Assembly: GCA_030681475.1 (NCBI GenBank)
Contig: JAUXWT010000029.1
Location: 1 to 56,452 of the forward strand
Length of the DNA: 56,452 nt
Origin: Bacteroidales bacterium
GTDB taxonomy: Bacteria; Bacteroidota; Bacteroidia; Bacteroidales; FEN-979
Direction of reading: 5' to 3'
The position numbers and the translations under genes are program-made. The notes under the pieces were generated by a model. That model worked only from the letters and a program-made list of their open reading frames with translations. It had not been told where the DNA came from and made no database searches. Positions 8,071-17,202 of the stretch are shown piece after piece. Numbering within the stretch: position 1 is the stretch's first letter; each line of letters starts with the position of its first letter.

Positions 8071-8862
8071 CTACAATGTATTATATTCGAGTTCAGAAAC
8101 CGTTCCCATGATGATCAAAGGCTTTTTATTGGGCCGGAGCCATTGAATAATGTTTTCAAGGTTGATTTCCGGCATGGCTACACAGCCGGCTGTCGGAGAT
8201 CCCGGCCCGCCTTGAATATGGACGAATATGGCACTCCCATTGCCTTTTACCACCTGTTTGGTATTATATTGCACCACAATGCCAAGTTTGTAAAGATCAT
8301 TGTTCAGTTTCATCCTTTCATGACTTACGGCTGGCGGAGTGTCCATGGTAACCCATGTATTGTAATCGTCTGATTCGGGGTCATCAATCCAGAAGTCCTT
8401 GTCAGTAGCCTGGCGGTAGTCCATTTTGGTTGCAATCTTTTCCACGTACCCGAAAACTGGTCCCAGGTTAAAAATTCCGGTAGGTGAGGCATTATCTCCT
8501 TCTCGCTTTTGATTAAAGGGTGAAAAACCATTCCTGCCAATGGTACCCGGGATGTCGGCAAACATTTTTGTCCAATGACCGCCGATGCCTTTTTCAAAGG
8601 TTTGTATCGTAACGTTTTTCGAATGGATGTCGTCGTTCGTGACAAGTATGATCTGTTCCGAATTTCCGATCCCTGATTCGTTGAGTTTAAGAATACGGGC
8701 TAGAAGTTTGGATGTTTCTGTCGTATGTCTGTCCATATCAGCTGCGCTCTTGGTTGGTTTGCAGGACGAAACCCACAGAATGAGCCCACCCAGGAAAATA
8801 AGAATTAAAATGTTGTTAATCCGGGTTAATTTACCGCTGGTGTATATTGTTCTTTTTTCCAT
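8071..8862 (-). CDS. L,D-transpeptidase lipoprotein (YkuD-type), second copy
   Basis: A 263-residue protein with a lipoprotein signal (helix NILILIFLGG ending LWVSSC, Cys about residue 34). The catalytic part is of the YkuD/ErfK type (COG3786-like): ATPTGIFNLGP-like motif ASPTGIFNLGPVFGY and the active-site block IFVHIQGG ... PTAGCVAMP with the nucleophile Cys. Such enzymes crosslink meso-DAP residues of peptidoglycan or attach proteins to it. It is a paralogue of the gene immediately upstream and overlaps its 3' end by 37 bases, suggesting an old tandem duplication with coupled translation. Anchoring by the lipid would place it on the periplasmic side of a membrane. Confidence 0.8.
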   Translation of the reverse strand: MEKRTIYTSGKLTRINNILILIFLGGLILWVSSCKPTKSAADMDRHTTETSKLLARILKLNESGIGNSEQIILVTNDDIHSKNVTIQTFEKGIGGHWTKMFADIPGTIGRNGFSPFNQKREGDNASPTGIFNLGPVFGYVEKIATKMDYRQATDKDFWIDDPESDDYNTWVTMDTPPAVSHERMKLNNDLYKLGIVVQYNTKQVVKGNGSAIFVHIQGGPGSPTAGCVAMPEINLENIIQWLRPNKKPLIIMGTVSELEYNTL

Positions 8863-9686
8863 ATGTATTTATCATTTTTGTCTAATGCGGGTCCTGAAAC
8901 CGGACTTGTATCCAATTCATCCACGGTGCCCATAATGATCAGGGGTTTTTTTACAGGATCAAGCCATCCGATGATCTCAATCAATTTCATTACAGGAACA
9001 GCAATGCAGCCTGAAGTATTTTTATTGCCGACTAACACATGAACAGTAATCACGCTGCCTTTGCCTTTGACCTGATCCATATTATATTGCACGGCAATAC
9101 CGTATTTATATTTATCATCCGCCCTTTTCATCTCCTCATGTGAAACACTGGGGGCGATGTTGCTCGTTACCCATCGGTTATATTGTTTAGATGTTACCGC
9201 ATCAATCCAGTAGTCATTTGCAGAGGCTACCCAATATTCCATTTTTGTCGAAACCTTTACTCCCGGATAACCATATACAGGACCCAGGTAAAAAACACCG
9301 GTGGGTGTTTTTCCATCCCCCTCTCTTTTCTTTGTGTACGGGGCAAATCCAGCCCAGCCAATAGTGCCTGCGGTTGTAGTAAACTTTTCAACCCATTGGC
9401 CATTCTTTTTTTCGAACGTCCTGATAAGTGCCTGGTCCGATTCTATGGCTTTATTAGTAACCAACACAATCTGCCCGGAATTGCCAATCCTTGCCTGGTT
9501 CAGTGAAAGGATTTTTTCAAACCATGGGTCAACTGCTGCTGCCGGCATTCTTGCATTTGCTAAGGTATTTTTGCCTTCTAAATTAATTTCATGTTCATTA
9601 TTGGTTTTGTTTTCCGCTTTTTGTGCCGCGAAGGCAAATAAGCTGCAAAAAATGAAAACCATCGATAAATATTTTGTCCGTGCCAT
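8826..9686 (-). CDS. L,D-transpeptidase (YkuD-type), first copy
   Basis: A 286-residue periplasmic enzyme with a signal peptide ending FAFAA|Q (Q-rule) rather than a lipobox. The family features KTPTGVFYLGPVYGYPG and the catalytic ITVHVLVGNKNTSGCIAVP are present, with His and Cys in the expected order. Expected role: 3-3 crosslinking or remodelling of peptidoglycan. It shares the core with the lipoprotein copy downstream, but the two differ in membrane attachment. It lies 19 bases after the membrane/TPR gene at 9706-11025, so all three are probably one operon. Confidence 0.8.
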   Translation of the reverse strand: MARTKYLSMVFIFCSLFAFAAQKAENKTNNEHEINLEGKNTLANARMPAAAVDPWFEKILSLNQARIGNSGQIVLVTNKAIESDQALIRTFEKKNGQWVEKFTTTAGTIGWAGFAPYTKKREGDGKTPTGVFYLGPVYGYPGVKVSTKMEYWVASANDYWIDAVTSKQYNRWVTSNIAPSVSHEEMKRADDKYKYGIAVQYNMDQVKGKGSVITVHVLVGNKNTSGCIAVPVMKLIEIIGWLDPVKKPLIIMGTVDELDTSPVSGPALDKNDKYIWKKEQYTPAVN

Positions 9687-9705
9687 GATGGAAATTGTTA
9701 ACAGG

Positions 9706-11025
9706 TTAATACAGTGGTTTATTTTTTTCGTTGTATTTCTTTACCAGCGCTTTAAATTGAGCCTGGTTCTTGAATGTCGTGTATATGCTCCACTCCATAC
9801 TTGCTTCAGTTATATACAAACCATTCTGAAATGCAGCCTCCAGTTCCTTAAAATAGGCATCCATATTATTCTGGTCTGAATAAATTGTTAATAATAGAAA
9901 ATGAATCTGGATATTACCCGGAGCCGATTTGATCATTTTTTTATACGTCTTTATAACATTATTTTTATTGTTGTCATCCTCTGTCTTTGAATACATATTT
10001 GCTAAATCAAAGCCCACAATATCAATAAAAGAAGCATCCATTTCAACCGCCTTTTCGAAATGATGTATTGCTAATGAAATAATTTCCGGGTTCTCTTTAT
10101 GGCGGGTATGTTTTTCAGAATAAAATGCGCCGGATATTGCATGTGCCCATATTGCCAGTTCCTTGTCTTTTTTTTCATTGAGATACATTTCTTTCAGGAC
10201 ATGAAGTCTTTCTGTTTCAGTATAGATATTCGTATGCCATTTAATGGTTTTAGCTGAGTATTCTTCCCGGGGATTATAATCAATCAGCAGGGTGACTAAC
10301 GGATCGTATTGCTTCAACACGAATTTGGCCGCATAAAATGTCATGCTGTCAATCACATCGATCATGTTGATTGTATCCCTGGGAACATACATATATTTTT
10401 TGCTTTGATAACTCTTGTTAATTCCCTTAGAATTAAAACCAATCGTCATAATGATCAGGCTGTCTTCTACGGTTATGTCTCCATCGAGGGTTTTGTCTTC
10501 CACCCCAAGTAACCCCCGCGCTGTTTTGGTCAGGTCATGAAGGGGAAGATTTATCCCTCCCACATCTACATCAAAATCAATTTTGATCTCCTTTTTCAGG
10601 TATTTTCCCATGATCCTGGTGTACAATATTTCATTTTTCGCAGTTCCTTCTGTAGACGAGAACATCGCAACGAGTTTGTCGGGGACTTCATTTACCAAAG
10701 AAGCAATATTATAAGAGATTTTTTTAGCAATAAACCCGCTGTTATATCCTTTAGCCTCCAGGGATGGATGTACATTCAATTGCCTTATGGAAAATGTCTC
10801 TTCCTGAGTGACCGACGCAAATAACAGGTACACAAAAAATACAAGCATAAAAAAAACCAGTATCTTGGAGTTGAATACAACAAGCTGGGCTACATGATCA
10901 TTAAACCGATGCAAGGCCGCAAACCAGCCCTTGTCCTTGATGTTTACCTCCTTTGCCGGTGCACTGTCCGAAGAGTCCTTTCCTTTAATCCAGCTACCTG
11001 GTAATAAATTGTTTAGAATACTCAT
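9706..11025 (-). CDS. Single-pass membrane protein with TPR-like C-terminus, unknown function
   Basis: A 439-residue protein I do not recognise. It has a cytoplasmic N-terminus of about 50 residues, one membrane helix (ILVFFMLVFFVYLLFAS, about 55-71), a mixed alpha/beta periplasmic domain (about 75-270) and a helical C-terminus (about 290-430) with TPR-like helix pairs (IISLAIHHFEKAVEMDASF, and GNIQIHFLLLTIYSDQ). It is the first gene of an apparent operon with two L,D-transpeptidases, so a role in envelope or peptidoglycan maintenance is a reasonable inference. The ATG is supported by a -7 promoter element 76 bases upstream. Confidence 0.7.
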   Translation of the reverse strand: MSILNNLLPGSWIKGKDSSDSAPAKEVNIKDKGWFAALHRFNDHVAQLVVFNSKILVFFMLVFFVYLLFASVTQEETFSIRQLNVHPSLEAKGYNSGFIAKKISYNIASLVNEVPDKLVAMFSSTEGTAKNEILYTRIMGKYLKKEIKIDFDVDVGGINLPLHDLTKTARGLLGVEDKTLDGDITVEDSLIIMTIGFNSKGINKSYQSKKYMYVPRDTINMIDVIDSMTFYAAKFVLKQYDPLVTLLIDYNPREEYSAKTIKWHTNIYTETERLHVLKEMYLNEKKDKELAIWAHAISGAFYSEKHTRHKENPEIISLAIHHFEKAVEMDASFIDIVGFDLANMYSKTEDDNNKNNVIKTYKKMIKSAPGNIQIHFLLLTIYSDQNNMDAYFKELEAAFQNGLYITEASMEWSIYTTFKNQAQFKALVKKYNEKNKPLY

Positions 11026-11100
11026 TTGGCTTTTGTACTATATTTATAGTTTCCGGCAATGTCAGAGGAATGTTTTATCCTTTTTCTCATAAACCTGAAA

Positions 11101-11108
11101 CAAAGGTA
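11101..11108 (-). promoter_or_regulatory. -7 promoter element for the membrane/TPR-transpeptidase operon
   Basis: The minus strand reads TACCTTTG, a perfect TAnnTTTG match, about 76 bases before the start at 11025. The upstream side is A/T-rich and no clear -33 TTG is visible. Confidence 0.45.
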
Positions 11109-11273
11109 CAAAAAAAAACCTTATTTATAATAAAACTAAATAATAATTAGGTCGTTGCTGCGACTTTTTTTTACGTGCTTTTAGTGAACACATCTATGGA
11201 TTTAACCATCCCACGCCGATCCAATGCGACCACCCCTTTTTTTACATGTTGCAGAGGTCTGTCAAGACTCATC

Positions 11274-11432
11274 TTATTCCAGTAGTTTGAGATAATTTGA
11301 GGCCGTTTCACGGTGAGCAATCCCCTTACTGACCAGCAATTCAATTTTCAGATAAGGTAATTCAAACATCAGCTCCAACAATTCATTTCGCTTACCGAGT
11401 TTTTTAAGCGAGGCAAAGACCAGCGATATTTC
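11274..11432 (-). pseudogene. Fic-family C-terminal fragment
   Basis: About 53 codons end at a TAA (11274-11276) and encode a Fic-protein C-terminal winged-helix segment: SLKKLGKRNELLELMFELP, then YLKIELLVSKGI, then ETASNYLKLLE. This follows the pattern 'LLELLFxxPYTxIxFLxxxLGVSRxTASxYLKxLE' of Fic/DOC-family proteins. The catalytic HxFxxGNG domain is absent, and the fragment stops at the point where the opposite-strand PQQ-like gene begins. Only the tail of a Fic AMP-transferase gene remains. Confidence 0.6.
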
Positions 11433-11520
11433 TGCTACCCCAAGCGTTGATGATAATGCTATCTATTTCCCGGACTGGGGAGGCAACCTGAACAAAGTTA
11501 ACAGAAACACCGGAGCCACT

Positions 11521-13035
11521 ATGTGGTCAACCGTAGTAGAGGAACATTTTGCAGCTATTATCACAAGTTCACCAATGATTCATGGAAATTCAATTTATGT
11601 TGGCGTCTCTTCTCTGGAAGAAGCACTTGCCGCATTTATTCCGGGTTATGTATGTTGCTCTTTTCGTGGAAGTTTAGTGAAATTGAATGTTAATACAGGA
11701 GCCGTTTTATGGAAAACCTATACCAGCCCTGATCCAGCCACAACAGGTTTTTCAGGAAATGCCGTTTGGGGAAGCACACCGGTAGTCGACCCAAGCCGAA
11801 ATTCTGTATATATTTCTACCGGAAACAATTATAGTGTTCCAGCAGCAGTAGAGGCTTGTTTAGCAAAGGATATAAATGGCAATCTCCCTCCGGTTGAAGA
11901 TATACTTGCCTGTATTGCAGCTGTTCCAGGCAGCGCTGATAATTGGTTTGACGCGGTACTTTCTTTGGATATGACTACCGGCAGAATCAAATGGGGTACT
12001 AAAGTATTGCCCGTGGATGCATGGACAGTTTCATGTTTGCTTCCTTTTCCACCGTTTAATCCTGAAAATTGCCCGGAAACTGATAGTCCGGATTACGATT
12101 TTGGCCAGGGCCCGGCCTTGTTTAAAACTCCTAATAATGTTGATTTACTTGGAATTGGACAAAAAAGTGGAATCTATTGGGCATTAAATCCTGATAATGG
12201 TAATATCGTGTGGGCTACGCAAGTAGGACCTGGTGGAACAACCGGTGGATTACAATGGGGCTCCGCTACTGATGGGAATAGAATATATACTGCTATTTCA
12301 AACAATGGATATAAAGAAGATCATTTATTGAATGGAACGGTGATTCACGGAGGAAAGTGGGCGGCATTGAATGCTGAAACCGGCGCATTGGTCTGGGATG
12401 CCATCGGAACTCAGCCACCTCCTTTTAGTCCTTACCCAACTGGCGCTTTGGCTTCAAATCAAGGCCCTGTATCATTGGCAAATGGAGTGGTCTTCGGTGG
12501 AGCTACAAACGCTACCGGCAGCATGTACGCATTCGATGCTTCAAATGGAAATATTTTATGGTCATTTGAAAGTGGTGCATCTGTAAATTCAGGTGCTGCA
12601 ATAGTTGATGGCAATGTATATTGGGGAACCGGATATGCTAATTTTGGTGTGGGAACAGGAAGCGGTGGAGTTGGAGTACCCGGAACAGGTAATGTATCTA
12701 AAATGTATGCTTTTAAAATTGGATCTGGCGGCAGTAAAAAGGAAAAAGCAAACGTATCAACCAAGGTTGCCGAAGATGCCGTTATTTTTGTCAACGCTCC
12801 AAATCCTTTTGCCGGGAGTACTCAGATTAGCTATAACTTATCCTCTGACACGGAGGTAGAAATTTCCATTTATAACATCCATGGAGATAAAGTAGCAGGA
12901 TTGGTAAAGGGTCAGGTAAAAGCTGGAAACCATCAAATCACATGGGATGCTTCCGGTATGCCTGCCGGTACTTATATTGCAAGAATGGTTGTCGGAGAAA
13001 AATCATTTGGAAGAAGATTAACAGTGACCAAATAA
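11521..13035 (+). CDS. PQQ-like beta-propeller T9SS protein, 5' end missing
   Basis: From ATG 11521 it encodes 504 residues, but homology clearly begins earlier: in frame from 11425 the sequence reads DISATPSVDDNAIYFPDW, the first blade of a polyvinyl-alcohol-dehydrogenase/BamB-like propeller. The frame is closed by a TAA at 11353, and no signal peptide is encoded, so the N-terminus is lost. The propeller shows repeated 'DxxTGxxxW' blades (LNVNTGAVLWKT, LDMTTGRIKWGT, LNAETGALVWDA) and the PVADH-type SPDYDFGQGPALF. It ends in a type A sorting domain (APNPFAGSTQISYNL ... GTYIARMVVGEKSFGRRLTV). Without a signal peptide it could not be exported, so it is probably non-functional in this form. Confidence 0.8.
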   Translation: MWSTVVEEHFAAIITSSPMIHGNSIYVGVSSLEEALAAFIPGYVCCSFRGSLVKLNVNTGAVLWKTYTSPDPATTGFSGNAVWGSTPVVDPSRNSVYISTGNNYSVPAAVEACLAKDINGNLPPVEDILACIAAVPGSADNWFDAVLSLDMTTGRIKWGTKVLPVDAWTVSCLLPFPPFNPENCPETDSPDYDFGQGPALFKTPNNVDLLGIGQKSGIYWALNPDNGNIVWATQVGPGGTTGGLQWGSATDGNRIYTAISNNGYKEDHLLNGTVIHGGKWAALNAETGALVWDAIGTQPPPFSPYPTGALASNQGPVSLANGVVFGGATNATGSMYAFDASNGNILWSFESGASVNSGAAIVDGNVYWGTGYANFGVGTGSGGVGVPGTGNVSKMYAFKIGSGGSKKEKANVSTKVAEDAVIFVNAPNPFAGSTQISYNLSSDTEVEISIYNIHGDKVAGLVKGQVKAGNHQITWDASGMPAGTYIARMVVGEKSFGRRLTVTK

Positions 13036-13060
13036 TTAAATAGAAAATTATAAATATAGG

Positions 13061-13090
13061 GGCTGCCAATTTATGGTGGCCTTTTTTTTT
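13061..13090 (+). terminator. Rho-independent terminator after the PQQ-like gene
   Basis: Stem GGCTGCCA / TGGTGGCC (two G-U pairs) with a 5-base loop at 13061-13081, followed directly by nine T residues. It lies 26 bases after the stop codon. Confidence 0.75.
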
Positions 13091-13359
13091 AAATTCAAGA
13101 ACATTGCCTGTAAGTAATGTTGGCGAATTCCTTTTCTTTTGCTCTTGGGGAGAGTTTACCATTGTTTTTTGGTGTCTTCTTCCATTGAATAAAATCAAGA
13201 AGGGGATGTGAATATGTTTCCAATTCTTATATTTGTATGCCGGGAGAATGAATCCAGGCAGGATATAAGGTGGGGAAAACGCCTGCCTTGACCAGCCTTC
13301 ACAGATTTTTCAAATGAACTCATTACCTCACCAATACATAACCAATAAATACCGATAAA
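13091..13359. other. Intergenic stretch with one promoter-like site
   Basis: No gene-like frame was seen. At 13228-13235 the plus strand reads TATATTTG, a TAnnTTTG match about 125 bases before the next gene. The rest holds no repeat or hairpin that I can recognise. Confidence 0.4.
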
Positions 13360-13881
13360 ATGAAAACAGAATTCAGGTCATTAATTCTATTTGCAGCCAT
13401 TTCGGCCCTTGTAATTGCAGGATGCCAAAAGGAAGGGCCTCAGGGACCCCAGGGACCCGCCGGACAAAATGCCGCGGTCTATTATTCTGAATGGTTCTCG
13501 CCCACAGCCTGGTCGGGCGGTTCGGGTGACTGGTATTTCGCCGCCACTGCCCCCGATCTGACCCAGGGGATAGTTGAGGACGGCGTCGTGCTCGCCTATG
13601 CCTGGCTGGCCGGTGATGTTTACGATGGAACTTCGGTACGTCCCTTGCCTGCCTTTGCTGTCGGAGCGAACTGGAGCTTCCTGATCCACCAGTACGGAAG
13701 CATTGAATTCACCTCCGATATGTTTGCGCCGCCGCTCACCACCGGCAACAAGTTCCGGTTTGTCGCCATACCCGGAACCATCACTGCATTAAAATCAGGG
13801 ACACCCGGATACAGGAGCGAACAGGAGCTGAAAAACATGTCGTACAAAGAGATTTGCAGGCTGTACAACATTCCTGAATAA
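13360..13881 (+). CDS. Lipoprotein with a short collagen-like stretch, unknown function
   Basis: A 173-residue predicted lipoprotein: signal peptide ending LVIAGC (Cys about residue 22), then QKEGPQGPQGPAGQNA, a short Gly-x-Pro/Gln collagen-like segment typical of Bacteroidota surface lipoproteins. The remaining 130 residues are rich in Trp and Tyr with beta-strand character (YYSEWFSPTAWSG, SIEFTSDMFAPPL) and end in KNMSYKEICRLYNIPE. I recognise no family beyond 'collagen-like lipoprotein'. It has markedly higher GC than the genes to its left, so it may mark the end of the AT-rich accessory zone. Confidence 0.75.
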   Translation: MKTEFRSLILFAAISALVIAGCQKEGPQGPQGPAGQNAAVYYSEWFSPTAWSGGSGDWYFAATAPDLTQGIVEDGVVLAYAWLAGDVYDGTSVRPLPAFAVGANWSFLIHQYGSIEFTSDMFAPPLTTGNKFRFVAIPGTITALKSGTPGYRSEQELKNMSYKEICRLYNIPE

Positions 13882-13978
13882 TGAATCTACTCGCCGCAAG
13901 CGACCGGGGATTAACCCAAAGTATCTCTCCCCTCTGCAGGGGGTGAGGTAATTAAAGGCACGATCCGGCCTGCCCGGC

Positions 13979-14857
13979 TCAGTTGAAAATGGAGACGAAA
14001 CCCAGCTCTTTCGGCGCGATCGACATGACCGGAATAGGCGAAAGACGCACGAATTCCTGGGCGCGGGATCCCACGAAGAACTCTATCATGCCCGCTTCCT
14101 GCTGGGTCATGATCATGATAAGGTCGATATCACCCTGTTTTTCCGCATAGTTCAGCACGGTGGGGATGAGCGCTTTCTCATTTTCAACATCCTCAACAAT
14201 TTCGGCCATGCACCTGATGCCTTCCTGCTCGATAAATTGTTTGACCTGTCCGGCCAGGAATTTGAGCCTGCTGTGAACGGCAGGGTCATTTTTACTCCAG
14301 AACCCTGAAACTACTTTTATCCCGGCGCCGTATATTTTGGCAATTTTGATTCCCCAGTTCACCTTTTGCCTGCTTTCGGTTGTAAGGTCCAGGGGAAGCA
14401 GTATGTTCCTGCAACCTTCGTAATGATGCCTGGCATTGATCGTGATCACCGGGCATTTGGTCGAGCGCAACACCCTTGAACTGTTAGCTCCCAGCACTCC
14501 GGCAGAATTTCCGGGAAGTTCGGGTTGACTGTGCGTACCCATGATGATGAACTGGGCATGGATCTTATCGGCAGTTTCCATGATTTTTGAATAAACCTGT
14601 CCAGTTTCCAGCATGGTTGATACCCGCAACCCGGTTTCGACCTTCACTTTAACAGCGAGTTCGTTAAGTCTCTCCTCTAGTTTTTCCAGGATCTCTTCAT
14701 CATGCGACGCACCGAACAGGGATCTTATGCCGGCAGGCGGATCATAGACATAGAGCAGCACGATTTCAGCCGGGAGCAGGCGCGCCAGGTTGTAGGACTG
14801 TTCCAGGGCGATGAGCGACTGGGGCTCAAAATCAACTGGTACAAGAATCTGCATCAT
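13979..14857 (-). CDS. Tandem-domain universal stress protein (UspA family)
   Basis: About 292 residues from the Met-Met start at 14857 (MMQILVPVDFEPQS). Two Usp domains are present. The first ends with the nucleotide-binding signature IMGTHSQPELPGNSAG followed by SSRVLRSTKCPVITINA. The second starts NILLPLDLT and ends IMTQQEAGMIEFFVGSRAQE and LSPIPVMSI. The G-2x-G-9x-G(S/T) pattern is present in domain 1 and degenerate in domain 2, so only the first may bind ATP. Cytoplasmic; induced by starvation or redox stress in other bacteria. A longer frame begins upstream at 14908, but its first residues are not conserved-looking. Stand-alone gene. Confidence 0.85.
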   Translation of the reverse strand: MMQILVPVDFEPQSLIALEQSYNLARLLPAEIVLLYVYDPPAGIRSLFGASHDEEILEKLEERLNELAVKVKVETGLRVSTMLETGQVYSKIMETADKIHAQFIIMGTHSQPELPGNSAGVLGANSSRVLRSTKCPVITINARHHYEGCRNILLPLDLTTESRQKVNWGIKIAKIYGAGIKVVSGFWSKNDPAVHSRLKFLAGQVKQFIEQEGIRCMAEIVEDVENEKALIPTVLNYAEKQGDIDLIMIMTQQEAGMIEFFVGSRAQEFVRLSPIPVMSIAPKELGFVSIFN

Positions 14858-15014
14858 AATAAATAGAATTATCGTATGGTTATTGCACAAAGTTAATCTA
14901 TTCGGCAATCAAATTTGCGCTTTTCACAAACTGAGCTCCCTGTTCAAAGCAAGCTTTTTTTCCACCTTTCCCCTCCAAAGGGTAAAAAACCGGTAAATGC
15001 CGGTTATGTTTTCA

Positions 15015-15203
15015 TCATTTATTCTTGTGATGCCCTTTACCAGGGTTTGTTGATTTTGGATGATGGGGATTTTTTGAATTCTTATTCCATCCTTTTGGGG
15101 TGCCCTTACCGGAAAATCCCCGGGGAGGGGCTATACAAGATGACAAACCCAGCAAATAAAACAGGATCAATGCAATCGAGATGAACAGTTTAACTTTTTT
15201 CAT
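15015..15203 (-). CDS. Small basic lipoprotein
   Basis: A 62-residue protein with a lipoprotein signal (LFISIALILFYLLGLSSC, Cys about 23) and a mature part of about 40 residues rich in Gly, Pro, His, Lys and Asn (SGKGTPKGWNKN, HHPKSTNPGKGHHKNK). Comparable small 'PKGWxKNxxNPHHP' lipoproteins occur in Bacteroidota; function unknown. It stands alone between the Usp gene and the TPR membrane gene. Confidence 0.65.
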   Translation of the reverse strand: MKKVKLFISIALILFYLLGLSSCIAPPRGFSGKGTPKGWNKNSKNPHHPKSTNPGKGHHKNK

Positions 15204-15300
15204 AGCGTGTTATTTATAACACAAAGGTCGGGTTGTTTAACTCCCAAAGCGTTGCAAAATTTTCAGAAATTCTTACATATTTCACACATTGCGAAATTGA

Positions 15301-17202
15301 TTAATTCGGTTTCCTTCCGCTGCCGGGATTTTTATTTTCCAGGTTCCTGTATGCAATCTCGCGGTTGATCATGGCCTGGGTGAATTCAGGGTCGATCTCC
15401 AGCGCCCGGTCGTAATCGGCTACCGCCTTTTCATACTCTCCGAGATTGAAGAAGGTTGCGCCACGATTAGAAAAAGCATCGGTATATTCCGGACGGATCT
15501 CAATAGCCCTGGAAAAATCGGCAATGGCCTTGTCATATTCCCTGAGATTAACGTAAACAACGCCGCGGTTGTTCCATGCATCGGCATACTCCGGGTTGAT
15601 CCCAATGGCCCGGGAATAGTCATCGATCGCCTTGGTGAACCCGCCGAGACGATAGTATGCGACACCGCGGTTGTAATATGCTTTGATATGATTATTGTCA
15701 AGCGCAATCACCCGGGAGTAATCGTCCACCGCCCTGTCATACGCCCCCACCTCTTCAAATACCACGCCCCGGTTGTAGAATGCATCCTGGTATTCCGGGT
15801 TGAGTTCTATCGCCCGGGAGAAATCGGCAATGGCCTTGTCATACTCCTTCTGTTTCCAGTAAGCAACACCCCGGTTGCTGTAAGGCCGTGCAAAGGCCGG
15901 GGCCTTTTCTATGTTATCGCTCATCAGGGTAATCTCATCCGTCCAAACGGGGTTCCTTTTATAGGTCAGGAATGACCATGAAACGATCAGCAGCGACCAC
16001 ACCACGATCGCCATGAACCTGCGCCGGTTCCACAACAGGCTGTAGATACCTGTGCTGAGGATCAGGAAAAAGCCAACGGAGGGCAGGTAGGTCCGGTGTT
16101 CAACGATCACATCATGGATTGGGATAATGCCCGATTCGATCGATAATGTCAAAAAGAACCATAATATCCCGAAGGAGATGATCCGCTCTTTCTTAAACAA
16201 ATAGACAGCCAGGAACACCAGGGATGACAGGAACAGGAAGCTGAAGAGGGTGGCGGGCTGGAGAAAACTGTCCGAGATCGGAAAATCATACTCCAGGTGC
16301 AGGTTGGCCGGCAGAATTAACAGTTGAATGTACTTGACAATGACGCTGAATTGGGTGAACAGGTATTTCAATGGGGTGATTGTAACAACGTGCCCCGACA
16401 TTGACTGAATCGGATTGAAGATACTTAACGGAAATTTCACCAGGACAACCCCCGTCACCGCAAGGCACGCAGCAAGGAGTGCGATCACACGGTAGTTCCT
16501 TAAATTAACGGAGAATTTCTGATCCTGGAAAAAGAACAATTCCATGAGGATAACTGCCAGGGGAAGCGTATAGGCATTTTCTTTGCTCAGCATGGCCAGG
16601 ATGGCAGAAACCACTGACCCTGAAAATAAAAGATAGCTTATGCGGCTTCCCTTTCCTGCCAGCCTGCCCTTCATATAAAGGGCCAGTGAAAGGAGATAGA
16701 ACAAGGCAGCCAGAGAGGTCATGCGCTGTATGACATAGGTCACCGACTGTGTAGCCAGGGGATGGGACACAAACAGCAATGCCGTAACCAGGGCGATCGC
16801 CTCTTTATGTTTTACGATCGGCCTGTCGCGCAACGCAGGGGAAGAGAGGATCAGCAGGGTGAACCACCGCACCAGCAAGGCATTGATGAGATGAATGAAG
16901 AGGTTGACAAGATGCCAGTATCTGACGTCGAGGTTGAAGAAATGATAATTGAGAACGATGGAAAAAATGCTTACCGGACGGTTGGGATTATAGTTCCACC
17001 AGGTTGTGACGTCCGAGAGGCCCCTGATCGCGCTGTTATGCACGATATGCCGTAGGCCATCAAAATGGAAGGAACAGTCGAATGAATTGGAATATATTAC
17101 AGCGCCAAGCAGGACAATAATGGCCAGGCTGATCTTTGGCAGTGGATTGTTCTTTTGCCTGTACGTTGTATCAGTACCATTTTTCAACCTCTTTTTTGTC
17201 AC
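15301..17202 (-). CDS. TMTC-like membrane protein with C-terminal TPR repeats
   Basis: A 633-residue protein. The N-terminal ~420 residues form about 10-11 membrane helices of the GT-C / protein O-mannosyltransferase (TMTC-like) type. The first periplasmic loop reads CSFHFDGLRHIVHNSAI, where the usual acidic pair is Asp-Gly here, and later PVSIFSIVLNYHFF and VEHRTYLPSVGF match the family pattern. The C-terminal ~200 residues carry at least five near-identical 34-residue TPRs (AIADFSRAIELNPEYQDAF, AIDDYSRAIGINPEYADAW). Such proteins are often annotated as tetratricopeptide proteins, and glycosyl transfer is only presumed. The loss of the second acidic residue in the first loop leaves catalysis doubtful. 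Confidence 0.8.
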   Translation of the reverse strand: MTKKRLKNGTDTTYRQKNNPLPKISLAIIVLLGAVIYSNSFDCSFHFDGLRHIVHNSAIRGLSDVTTWWNYNPNRPVSIFSIVLNYHFFNLDVRYWHLVNLFIHLINALLVRWFTLLILSSPALRDRPIVKHKEAIALVTALLFVSHPLATQSVTYVIQRMTSLAALFYLLSLALYMKGRLAGKGSRISYLLFSGSVVSAILAMLSKENAYTLPLAVILMELFFFQDQKFSVNLRNYRVIALLAACLAVTGVVLVKFPLSIFNPIQSMSGHVVTITPLKYLFTQFSVIVKYIQLLILPANLHLEYDFPISDSFLQPATLFSFLFLSSLVFLAVYLFKKERIISFGILWFFLTLSIESGIIPIHDVIVEHRTYLPSVGFFLILSTGIYSLLWNRRRFMAIVVWSLLIVSWSFLTYKRNPVWTDEITLMSDNIEKAPAFARPYSNRGVAYWKQKEYDKAIADFSRAIELNPEYQDAFYNRGVVFEEVGAYDRAVDDYSRVIALDNNHIKAYYNRGVAYYRLGGFTKAIDDYSRAIGINPEYADAWNNRGVVYVNLREYDKAIADFSRAIEIRPEYTDAFSNRGATFFNLGEYEKAVADYDRALEIDPEFTQAMINREIAYRNLENKNPGSGRKPN

